Assembly: GCA_964625745.1 (NCBI GenBank)
Contig: CAZVCJ010000237.1
Span: 1 to 5,640 of the forward strand
DNA: 5,640 nucleotides
Source: CAZVCJ01 sp964625745
GTDB taxonomy: Bacteria; Chloroflexota; Anaerolineae; VGOG01
Direction of reading: 5' to 3'
Shown: piece after piece, positions 1 through 5,599 of the stretch
Numbering within the stretch: the first letter of the stretch is position 1
Layout of the letters: every line of letters begins with the position of its first letter
Position numbers and translations under genes: made by a program
Notes under the pieces: generated by a model
Seen by the model: only the letters and a program-made list of their open reading frames with translations
Told to the model about the DNA's origin: nothing
The model's database searches: none

Positions 1-8
1 GGAGTAAT

Positions 9-17
9 ATCATACCA
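9..17 (-). promoter_or_regulatory. Candidate extended -10 promoter element, reading out of the window
   Basis: On the minus strand this reads TGGTATGAT, which fits an extended -10 element (TG, one base, then TATGAT with 5 of 6 consensus bases). It lies in the AT-rich stretch after the last gene, so it could drive a gene beyond position 1. About 17-18 bases upstream the sequence is TTTCAA or TTTTCA, a poor -35 box. Short AT-rich stretches give such matches by chance, so this is only a candidate. Confidence 0.2.
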
Positions 18-76
18 CAAAAGTCAGCCGTTTGAAAAAAGTGTACGGTAGTGAATCCTGGATTGGAAAACTGTAA

Positions 77-952
77 TTATTCCACATTTCTACCCTGAAG
101 AAAGCTTTGGATCAGCTCCGTCATGAACTCTCCTCTCTCAGGCTCGTAACCAATACGCCGGCGGAGTTTGTCCACACTCACCGAGATCATTCCCTGCGTA
201 GAGTCCTCGATCAACTCTACCTGGCTCTCGGACTTCGCTGTTCCGACGATGTAGCGGGCCAGGTCGGGGTCACTGTAAGTGTACGAGCCTGCCAGGTTGA
301 ATACCTCTCCGTGGGCTTGGGGATTGCCCATCGCCAGGAGGAAGGCCCGCAGGACGTCTTCCAGGTGGGCGTATTCCCCGCCTGCTTCCTGGATGGCTTT
401 TACCGGCTGCCCGGCCAGTGCCTGCTCCATCATCTGCCCGAACTGACCCAGGCGTCCCTGGCTGAAGACGCCGTGCATGCGGAAGATGGTCACCGGCAGG
501 CCCAGCCGCTGGTAGGCCAGGCACAACTGCTCGCAGGCCAGTTTGGTGAGGCCGTAGACCGGCCCGCCGATGGTGCTTCGCTCCGGGTGACAGGGGTGTT
601 CCTCATCCACCCGGCTGGGTCCAGTGGGGCCGTAGACCACGGCGGTGCTGGCGAGCAGGAAGTGCCGCACCCCTGCTGCCAGGGCAGCCTCCAGCAGGTT
701 GAGCGTGCCGAAGAGGTTCTCCTGCACCTCACGTCGTTCGTCCCCAGGGTAGAAGCCCCAGGCCAGGTGGTGGATCACTTCCATGTCTCGCACCGCCTGG
801 GCGACTACGCTTGGATCCGCGACATTGCCCTGGATGAAGTCACAGTTGGCTGGCTGAAGGTCCAGCACACGGACCGCATGCCCTGCTTGTCGAAGCGCGT
901 CAACCAGGTTGGACCCGACGTAGCCGGCGCCGCCCGTCACCAGTACTCTCAT
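77..952 (-). CDS. NAD-dependent epimerase/dehydratase (extended SDR family)
   Basis: This 291-residue protein is a nucleotide-sugar-epimerase-type enzyme of the extended short-chain dehydrogenase/reductase family, presumably a cytosolic oxidoreductase, epimerase or dehydratase acting on an activated sugar or similar small molecule. The N-terminus MRVLVTGGAGYVGS is the Rossmann glycine motif (TGGAGYVGS, residues 6-14). Asp31 ends the second strand, where NAD-specific members keep an acidic residue. The active site shows Ser102-Thr103 and Tyr133-x3-Lys137 (VYGLTK). The length suits the family. I chose the ATG at 952 because it places the first beta strand at the N-terminus and has AGGA six bases upstream; a GTG at 988 would add 12 residues of no domain value and overlap the previous gene. 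It starts two bases after the stop of the Cys/His protein and is the last gene of the run. The substrate cannot be told from the sequence. Confidence 0.93.
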   Translation of the reverse strand: MRVLVTGGAGYVGSNLVDALRQAGHAVRVLDLQPANCDFIQGNVADPSVVAQAVRDMEVIHHLAWGFYPGDERREVQENLFGTLNLLEAALAAGVRHFLLASTAVVYGPTGPSRVDEEHPCHPERSTIGGPVYGLTKLACEQLCLAYQRLGLPVTIFRMHGVFSQGRLGQFGQMMEQALAGQPVKAIQEAGGEYAHLEDVLRAFLLAMGNPQAHGEVFNLAGSYTYSDPDLARYIVGTAKSESQVELIEDSTQGMISVSVDKLRRRIGYEPERGEFMTELIQSFLQGRNVE

Positions 953-954
953 CT

Positions 955-1224
955 TCAGTCCTGTGGCTGCTCTCGACCCAACGCCCACACTGCGCCGTTA
1001 AGCAGCCCGTGCAGGATCATCCAGCGCATGTCCATGTCGGTCAGCCGTTGGAGTTCCAACAGTTCGTCGGCCCGCTGCTGGAAGAAAGCCGGGGCTTCGG
1101 CATCATGGGTAACCAGGTCATAGAAGAGCTGGCCCGACATCCCGTAGCTGTCCAAAGTCTCCTCGCCGTGGCACAGGTCGCGGCCCTGGCAGGTCTTGCA
1201 CTCGTCCCAGTCGGGATTGCGCAT
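955..1224 (-). CDS. Small protein with Cys/His cluster, function unknown
   Basis: I do not recognise this 89-residue protein. Near the N-terminus it has Cys9-x2-Cys12-x5-Cys18-His19, an arrangement that could bind zinc or an iron-sulfur cluster. The rest appears helical and soluble: a segment around residues 45-60 rich in Glu, Gln and Leu (FFQQRADELLEL), then LTDMDMRWMILHGLLNG (about 61-77). No signal peptide or membrane segment is evident. Two starts compete. The ATG at 1242 overlaps the stop of the upstream toroid gene (TAATG) and would add six residues, but the stretch it opens with, GGAGGAG, is itself a strong ribosome binding site nine bases before the ATG at 1224. I favour 1224. Its place between the toroid protein and the SDR, two bases from the latter, argues for a role in the same pathway, perhaps as an accessory or metal-binding partner (inference). 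Confidence 0.78.
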   Translation of the reverse strand: MRNPDWDECKTCQGRDLCHGEETLDSYGMSGQLFYDLVTHDAEAPAFFQQRADELLELQRLTDMDMRWMILHGLLNGAVWALGREQPQD

Positions 1225-1233
1225 GGTCGTTGT

Positions 1234-1240
1234 CTCCTCC
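1234..1240 (-). promoter_or_regulatory. Strong ribosome binding site that decides the start of the Cys/His protein
   Basis: The minus strand reads GGAGGAG nine bases before the ATG at 1224. The site lies inside the first codons that would be used if translation began at the overlapping ATG at 1242, so it favours the inner start. Both starts may be used, the outer one by translational coupling to the preceding gene. Confidence 0.6.
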
Positions 1241-1241
1241 A

Positions 1242-2048
1242 TTAGATAACCCCGTACCTTTTCAGCTCCCGCAGCGCTGCCACAGTAGCGTTGACGGCGT
1301 ACTCCTTGCCCTCGCCCTTCTCGGGCTCCCAACTGCCGTCGGGCCGCTGCTTGCGCTGCAGGTCGGCTAGAGTGCGGGCGACCAAGGGATGATCGGCTGG
1401 CAGGCCAGCATCCTGGAGACAGCGCAGGAGCCAGGCCAGGTACGCGCCTTGCCAGTCAGGGGAGTAATTGGCTTCCACGACTGCTACCGCCCGCTGGAAC
1501 GACTCCGGGGCTGGCCCAGGGTAGAAGGCCAGCATGGGCAGGGCGATCCAGGTGGCCCGCAGGTAGCCGGCCAGCCGACCAGTCTCGTCACAATGAGCCA
1601 GCAAAAAGTCCGTGGGACAGGTTGTGCCCGGCGCTTCCGCGTAGCCGAAGCGGATCAGCACGTGGGCGCAGTAGGCAGTCAGCCAGACGCGGGTCTCGAT
1701 GCGACTGGGCGTCATCCACTCCGGCGGCTCGAACGCCCGCACCGCCTCTACCTCGTCCCAGCCACCGTCCTCCTGCTGGCGATCCAGCAAGAAGCGGCAC
1801 GCCGGATCCACAGTCGGCCCTCGGAACACCCTCAAGTCATCGAGCCACTGGAGCACGTAGGCAGTGTCGCAGACGTTGCTCACCTCCGGTACCCAGTAGG
1901 CGAAGCCGCCGTCTGGTTTCTGGAGGGCCGCCAGTTCCCGCAGCGCTGCCTCCGGTGGCGGTTCATCCCACAGGATGGCTGCCAGCCGCGCCCGCTCGAC
2001 AGCGTTACCGTGGGCTTGCACGTAGGCGATGGCCTTCTCTGTGTCCAT
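1242..2048 (-). CDS. Alpha/alpha-toroid protein with prenyltransferase/squalene-cyclase-type repeats
   Basis: This 268-residue protein belongs structurally with the terpene cyclase/protein prenyltransferase toroid fold. QW-type repeats are visible as LQKPDGGF (about 42-49), LLDRQQEDGGW (about 87-97) and LQRKQRPDGSW (230-240). Each is linked to helices such as DTAYVLQWLDDL (61-72) and VWLTAYCAHVLIRFGY (121-136). It is about half the length of a true squalene-hopene cyclase, and I see no DxDD motif of class II cyclases and no convincing zinc ligand set of prenyltransferase beta subunits. It may therefore be a binding or scaffold protein, or an enzyme with other chemistry. The ATG at 2048 has GAGGGG five bases upstream and follows the PhzF stop by nine bases. 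Its stop overlaps the ATG at 1242. It is a distant relative of the toroid protein at the upstream end of the same operon. Confidence 0.85.
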   Translation of the reverse strand: MDTEKAIAYVQAHGNAVERARLAAILWDEPPPEAALRELAALQKPDGGFAYWVPEVSNVCDTAYVLQWLDDLRVFRGPTVDPACRFLLDRQQEDGGWDEVEAVRAFEPPEWMTPSRIETRVWLTAYCAHVLIRFGYAEAPGTTCPTDFLLAHCDETGRLAGYLRATWIALPMLAFYPGPAPESFQRAVAVVEANYSPDWQGAYLAWLLRCLQDAGLPADHPLVARTLADLQRKQRPDGSWEPEKGEGKEYAVNATVAALRELKRYGVI

Positions 2049-2057
2049 CTTGACCCC

Positions 2058-2981
2058 TCAAAACCGCACCACGCCCTCGGCCACCGACGCCACCTGCCCG
2101 CCCACTCGCACGGCGGTGACCTCCTCGCCCACGCTATCCACCTCGACGTACAGGGTGCTGGGCCGGCCCATCTCTGAGCCCTGCTCGCTGAGGATATAAG
2201 TGGTCGGCTCGGTGACTGGCACGGCTTGATGATGGACAAGGTAGGCCCCCAGCGCCCCATTGGCGCTGCCGGTGGCCGGGTCCTCTGGCACTCCCATCAG
2301 CGGGGCGAACATGCGCACGTGCACCGTGGCCTCGGGCCGCTCCGTCTCGAGGGTGAAGACCATCACACACTCGGTACCGACGGCGTGGCAGGCCCGGTTG
2401 AGGGCAGCGATGTTGAGCTGGCCCGCATCCAGAGCCTGCACCTCGGCCAGGAAACGGATCGGCGCCATCATCTGCGGCAGCCCCGTGGAGACGACCTGCA
2501 CTGGCAGCCCCGTCTCAATGATGGCCTCGGGGGGCAGGCTCAGCCCTGCCGCTAGATCGGTCACGTCCTCCAGCACGGCGTGGAACGAGGGGCGATCCTG
2601 GGTCATGACTACCCGCTCTACCTGGCCGTCGGCCACGTGCAGGTCGGCTGGCAGCACGCCCACTCCTAGCTCAAAGCACACTTGGGTCACTGGCTCACGT
2701 AGCTCCACGCGCCCCAGGTGGGCCAGCACCCAGTGGGTGCCGACCACAGGATGGCCGGCGAAGGGCAGTTCCGCTGCCGGAGTAAAGATACGCACCTTGA
2801 AGTCGGCCCCCGGTGCTTGGGGCGGCAGCACGAAAGTGGTCTCCGAGAGATTCATCTCCCGGGCTAATTGCTGCATTTCCTCCGTGGTCAGCCCCTCGGC
2901 CTCAGGAAAAACCGCCAAGGGGTTGCCGCCGAAGGGCTTATCGGTGAAAACGTCCACCTGGATGAAGCGATACTCTTTCAT
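2058..2981 (-). CDS. PhzF family isomerase/epimerase (phenazine biosynthesis PhzF-like)
   Basis: This 307-residue protein has the full length and motifs of the PhzF family, cofactor-free cytosolic enzymes with a diaminopimelate-epimerase-like fold that move protons or isomerise small molecules. The N-terminal signature YRFIQVDVFTDKPFGGNPLAV covers residues 4-24. The probable catalytic acid is Glu47 in NLSETTF, matching the essential Glu45 of PhzF. The two matched halves carry FTPAAELPFAGHP (66-78) and EDPATGSANGALGAYL (233-248), the conserved active-site loops. The ATG at 2981 is preceded by AGGGAGG seven bases upstream, in the 15-base gap after the flavin-reductase-like gene. No other phenazine gene is present, so a phenazine role is unlikely. 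Most PhzF-like proteins have no known substrate, and this one probably isomerises an intermediate of the operon's own pathway (inference). Confidence 0.95.
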   Translation of the reverse strand: MKEYRFIQVDVFTDKPFGGNPLAVFPEAEGLTTEEMQQLAREMNLSETTFVLPPQAPGADFKVRIFTPAAELPFAGHPVVGTHWVLAHLGRVELREPVTQVCFELGVGVLPADLHVADGQVERVVMTQDRPSFHAVLEDVTDLAAGLSLPPEAIIETGLPVQVVSTGLPQMMAPIRFLAEVQALDAGQLNIAALNRACHAVGTECVMVFTLETERPEATVHVRMFAPLMGVPEDPATGSANGALGAYLVHHQAVPVTEPTTYILSEQGSEMGRPSTLYVEVDSVGEEVTAVRVGGQVASVAEGVVRF

Positions 2982-2996
2982 GATTTGGCCTCCCTA

Positions 2997-3563
2997 TCAC
3001 ATTGGTAACGATGGCTCAACGGACTGGTCGAGTGTGCTGGTGAAGCGGTTCCGGCCCAGGTGGAGCAGCGGGTGAACGTGGCTCAGGTCATACAGGCCGT
3101 CGTCGTCGAGAATCCCAGGCTGCGTGTACGCTGCCAAGACTTCACCGATGACCAAGTGGTGATCGCCGGCCTCGACCTCTTGCACCACACGACACTCCAG
3201 GTGGGCGATGCACTCCTCAATGATGGGCGGGCGCACGAGCCGTGCCTGGCCGGGAGTCAGACCGGTGGCGGCGAACTTGTCCACGTCGCGCCCGGAGCGG
3301 CGCCCGCAGAAGAGCACTTGTCGGGCGATTTCATGCGGGGCGACGTTGATCACGAACTCGCCGGTCGCACGGATGAGCCCATAGGAGTGTCGCGTGGGCC
3401 GGATGCTGATCCCCACCAGCGGTGGGCTCACGCTTAGCGGGATCAGCCAGGCGATGGCGATGATGTTGGGCTGTTGTCCCTCGGCGTCGCAGCAGGTCAC
3501 CAGGGACGTGTTATATGGGTGCAACAGGTGATGAAAATTTGACACAGATATTGACTCGTTCAA
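2997..3563 (-). CDS. Flavin reductase-like, FMN-binding protein
   Basis: This 188-residue protein matches the flavin reductase-like family, split-barrel FMN-binding proteins that include NAD(P)H:flavin oxidoreductases serving as partners of two-component monooxygenases. Typical blocks are YNTSLVTCCDAEGQQPNII (17-35), the S-x-SPP-L-V-type segment PLSVSPPLVGISI (42-54), TGEFVINVAP (67-76), SGRDVDKFAATGL (90-102) and LECRVVQEVEAGDHHLVIGEV (122-142), the last with the conserved GDH. The start is TTG at 3563, supported by AAGGAGG seven bases upstream; the TTG overlaps the methyltransferase stop by two bases (TTGA), so the two genes are probably translationally coupled. A GTG at 3545 is a weaker alternative. 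No oxygenase partner is visible in the window, so it may act on its own substrate or supply reduced flavin to an enzyme encoded elsewhere. Confidence 0.92.
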   Translation of the reverse strand: MNESISVSNFHHLLHPYNTSLVTCCDAEGQQPNIIAIAWLIPLSVSPPLVGISIRPTRHSYGLIRATGEFVINVAPHEIARQVLFCGRRSGRDVDKFAATGLTPGQARLVRPPIIEECIAHLECRVVQEVEAGDHHLVIGEVLAAYTQPGILDDDGLYDLSHVHPLLHLGRNRFTSTLDQSVEPSLPM

Positions 3564-4267
3564 AGCTCTGCCTCCTTTTCTCCCCGAACGTAGATGTAAA
3601 AGATGACCTCTCCTAACTGAAGGGCCGGGTCCTCAAGCAAGGTGAAATACCCTGCCTCTTGGCCGGGCGAGGCATCCCTTTCTCGCCTTTTCTCCCAAAC
3701 TTCCCTCAGCCACGGGGTGAAATCGAGGATCTCTATGTTGACCAAGCCGGCATCTTCCATCCATCTTCTGAAGTCGTCCTGCGTACCCTGGCACAGGTAG
3801 TCGAGGCCGATGGCCTTGAGTGCGTCCTCGGTCTTCTTGGCAATGGGCCTGGTGACGATCACGTCGGTCAAGACCATCTTGCCCCTGGGCTTCAACACCC
3901 GCGCCATCTCCGGCTGGCCGATCTCGGTGATCAATGGGGCAGGGTAGACGATGAACTCGCTCACCAGCGCGTCGAACGTCTTATCTGGAAAGGGGAGGCG
4001 ATGTTTCTCCGCCTTCTGGAATTGGACAACTCCTTCCAAGCCCTCGGCCTTCGCTTTCCTTGTGGCGCTCTCGAGGAGGTCGTCGCTCAAGTCCAGCCCC
4101 ACGACTTTCCCGCTGCCGGCCATTTTGTTTCCCAGCCGCAGGGCCACCTCGCCCGCCCCGCAGCAGAGGACGAGTATGTTCTTCCTCCGTAGTGGCTTGA
4201 GTTCTTCTTCCATCCTTTGCAGAATGGCCTCTAATTTGCCGAGGTCTTCCTCTCCCCATCTTGGCAT
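3560..4267 (-). CDS. Class I SAM-dependent methyltransferase
   Basis: This 235-residue cytosolic protein is a class I (Rossmann-fold) S-adenosylmethionine-dependent methyltransferase of the broad UbiE-like type. Motif I is ILVLCCGAGEVALRL (31-45), with Asp59 in VVGLDLSDDLL as the probable ribose-binding acid. FDALVSEFIVYP (98-109) and MARVLKPRGKMVLTD (121-135) are the motif II/III region. RRWMEDAGLVNIEIL (167-181) is the usual C-terminal element. Two adjacent cysteines (35-36) sit within motif I. The reading frame stays open to 4450, but the extra 61 codons overlap the phosphorylase-like gene and are not family-like. The ATG at 4267 has GGGGAG five bases upstream and gives the right domain spacing, so I chose it. 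It follows the phosphorylase-like gene by 28 bases and overlaps the flavin-reductase-like start. The methyl acceptor is unknown. Confidence 0.93.
   Translation of the reverse strand: MPRWGEEDLGKLEAILQRMEEELKPLRRKNILVLCCGAGEVALRLGNKMAGSGKVVGLDLSDDLLESATRKAKAEGLEGVVQFQKAEKHRLPFPDKTFDALVSEFIVYPAPLITEIGQPEMARVLKPRGKMVLTDVIVTRPIAKKTEDALKAIGLDYLCQGTQDDFRRWMEDAGLVNIEILDFTPWLREVWEKRRERDASPGQEAGYFTLLEDPALQLGEVIFYIYVRGEKEAEL
3571..3577 (-). promoter_or_regulatory. Ribosome binding site supporting a TTG start
   Basis: The minus strand reads AAGGAGG, a near-perfect Shine-Dalgarno sequence, seven bases before TTG at 3563. It lies within the last codons of the methyltransferase gene (encoding part of GEKEAEL). 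This is the main reason to accept the rare TTG start rather than the inner GTG. Confidence 0.75.
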
Positions 4268-4295
4268 GATGACTCCCCTAAAAATCGCATATACG

Positions 4296-5096
4296 CTATT
4301 CGCAGCCCAGTAATCTCTGTTGTCTGAGACATACGCTGGCCTCCAGCACGACCTCTGCCTGGAGACGACAGGCATCACGGTAGCGCTGGTCGCGCAGCAG
4401 GGTGGGGTCCCATCCCTGCGCCAGTTCGATGTACGGCTGGAAGAGCACACCGGCCAGGATGTTCAGACTACGGGCCATGGCAAACAAGGTGCTGGCCTCG
4501 CCGTTGTCCATGCACAGGCATCCCCGACGACGGAACTCTTCCGCCATCTCCGGTGTGATCCGGTACAATGCCTCACTGGTGGCGTTTCCGCCCACGTGCA
4601 CTGTTGCCCCTCGCTCGCGGCAGGCCGCAGCCAGGGCTTCGACCACTGCCGGGTCTGCGGAGACGTGGCCTGAGGTGTTGCCATAATGGATCGAGGTTCC
4701 GTCGGCTCCGACGGAGAAGGCCGGCACGATCAGGTCGCCGAATCGAACTGGCGGCCCCAGCGACCAGGCGGCGCAGACCAGGAAGACGGCCTGCACACCG
4801 CAGGCGGCCAGGTCCTCGACGATGCAGGCCAAAGGCGATGCACCCATCGGCGGGACCAGGACAGCAACGTCCAGTCCATCGAACTCGCCTCGTTTCACGA
4901 TGTGGGCCGCTGCATACGGGTGGTGAAGCGCTGAGATCCACTCTGTATCTTCCAGAGCGCATAGTTCCTCCAGACGGTCCACTACTGCCTTCGAGAAGGT
5001 CAACACAGCGAGGCCTGACAGCTTCAACGCCTCATCGCCAAGCCTTGCCTGTCGGGCAGCAGAGAGGGTCTGTTGTGGTGTGATCAGCCAGGTCAT
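4296..5096 (-). CDS. Nucleoside phosphorylase-fold protein (PNP/UDP family) with altered active site
   Basis: This 266-residue protein matches the PNP/uridine phosphorylase superfamily in order and length. MGASPLACIVEDLAACGVQ (84-102) corresponds to the usual MGGPSAAIAVEEL-type helix. SLGPPVRFGDLIVP (112-125) and ADGTSIHY (131-138) are the following strand and loop. CMDNGEASTLFAMA (195-208) takes the place of the Glu-Met-Glu ribose-binding segment. Several catalytic positions differ from my recollection of E. coli uridine phosphorylase: the GTTG phosphate loop reads Cys-Ala-Ala-Trp (108-111), its preceding Arg is Leu106, the N-terminal GDPxR is absent, and EME is Asn-Gly-Glu (198-200). It is therefore unlikely to be an ordinary phosphorylase; a different reaction or a ligand-binding role is possible. 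The ATG at 5096 has AGAGGA just upstream. A GTG at 5117, overlapping the previous stop as GTGA, would add seven residues but has no visible ribosome binding site. Confidence 0.88.
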   Translation of the reverse strand: MTWLITPQQTLSAARQARLGDEALKLSGLAVLTFSKAVVDRLEELCALEDTEWISALHHPYAAAHIVKRGEFDGLDVAVLVPPMGASPLACIVEDLAACGVQAVFLVCAAWSLGPPVRFGDLIVPAFSVGADGTSIHYGNTSGHVSADPAVVEALAAACRERGATVHVGGNATSEALYRITPEMAEEFRRRGCLCMDNGEASTLFAMARSLNILAGVLFQPYIELAQGWDPTLLRDQRYRDACRLQAEVVLEASVCLRQQRLLGCE

Positions 5097-5113
5097 GTTT
5101 TCCTCTATCTTGG

Positions 5114-5599
5114 TCACATGCTTGCTTCAACATCGAGTGCCAGGTCTTCCCGTGCCAGCACCCCACTCAAGACCAACACTTTGACTGCCAGGGCAGTATA
5201 GACCGGAGAGCTCTTTTCAGACCAGAAGGGACGCCAGCCGCCATCCTCTCGTTGAATGTCAATGAGGGCCTCCATCATCCGTTTTACCCTGGGGTCGCTC
5301 ACATCGTAACCCTTCTGAATGCGACGCGGCTGGTCGAGCAGCCAGGAGAGGAGTAGATGGGTCAGGGTGTAGCCGTCGAGTTCTTCTCTTTGCTCATCCC
5401 GCAATCTGATGCGATACCCTCTTTCCACGTCCTGAGCGCACTCATCCAGGTGCCTTTCAAACAGCTCTCCGCCTCTTAGATACACCGGATCATCTTCCCC
5501 GTAGAGCTCGCCCATCAGGAAGGTGATCTGGGCAGTGGAGTCAGGGTCACCCGTGGAGCCTCGTTGGTCGCCGATACTTCCAGAATCAGTAGATAGCAA
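5114..5599 (-). CDS. Short alpha/alpha-toroid (prenyltransferase/squalene-cyclase-like repeat) protein, start uncertain
   Basis: The protein has up to 161 residues. Counted from an inner ATG at 5515 (133 residues), the clearest signature is ALIDIQREDGGWRPFW (83-98), a QW-type repeat, followed by the helix SPVYTALAVKVLVLSGVL (103-120). Upstream come LRGGELFERHL and YTLTHLLLSWLLDQ, helices of the same fold. The segment DSTAQITFL just before the inner ATG looks like the opening helix of a repeat, which argues that coding begins upstream of 5515. The only upstream candidate is TTG at 5599, with no good ribosome binding site and an in-frame TGA four codons earlier. The ATG at 5515 overlaps the stop of another open frame as TGATG. 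The protein is far shorter than a cyclase, so it may be a C-terminal remnant, a single-domain form, or the end of a frameshifted gene. No catalytic motif is visible. Its stop overlaps the next gene's possible GTG start. Confidence 0.7.
   Translation of the reverse strand: MLSTDSGSIGDQRGSTGDPDSTAQITFLMGELYGEDDPVYLRGGELFERHLDECAQDVERGYRIRLRDEQREELDGYTLTHLLLSWLLDQPRRIQKGYDVSDPRVKRMMEALIDIQREDGGWRPFWSEKSSPVYTALAVKVLVLSGVLAREDLALDVEASM

Noticed and set aside
107..1123. Long plus-strand open frame (338 residues) opposite the SDR and Cys/His genes
   Set aside because: It is antisense to two well-supported genes, shows no family motif, and is what a GC-rich gene often leaves on its complementary strand.
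1389..2177. Plus-strand open frame opposite the toroid gene and the end of the PhzF gene
   Set aside because: It runs across two genes on the other strand, including their junction, and its product has no recognisable domain.
2058..2981. Phenazine biosynthesis cluster suggested by the PhzF homologue
   Set aside because: No other phenazine genes (PhzB, PhzD, PhzE, PhzG types with specific motifs) are present; the flavin-reductase-like neighbour is not a PhzG-type oxidase by the motifs I can see.
2260..3075. Plus-strand open frame opposite the PhzF gene
   Set aside because: Its low-complexity Ser/Thr/Arg-rich translation and antisense position to a gene with intact PhzF motifs mark it as a shadow.
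4268..4295. Possible internal promoter in the 28-base gap before the methyltransferase gene
   Set aside because: A TATATG stretch is present, but I see no fitting -35 box, and the gap is short enough for simple operon spacing.
4268..4450. N-terminal extension of the methyltransferase (61 codons)
   Set aside because: It overlaps the phosphorylase-like gene, has a Cys/Ser/Arg-rich composition unlike the domain, and the inner ATG at 4267 has a good ribosome binding site.
5097..5117. GTG start for the phosphorylase-like protein overlapping the previous stop
   Set aside because: It is possible through GTGA coupling, but no ribosome binding site precedes it, whereas the ATG at 5096 has AGAGGA at good spacing.
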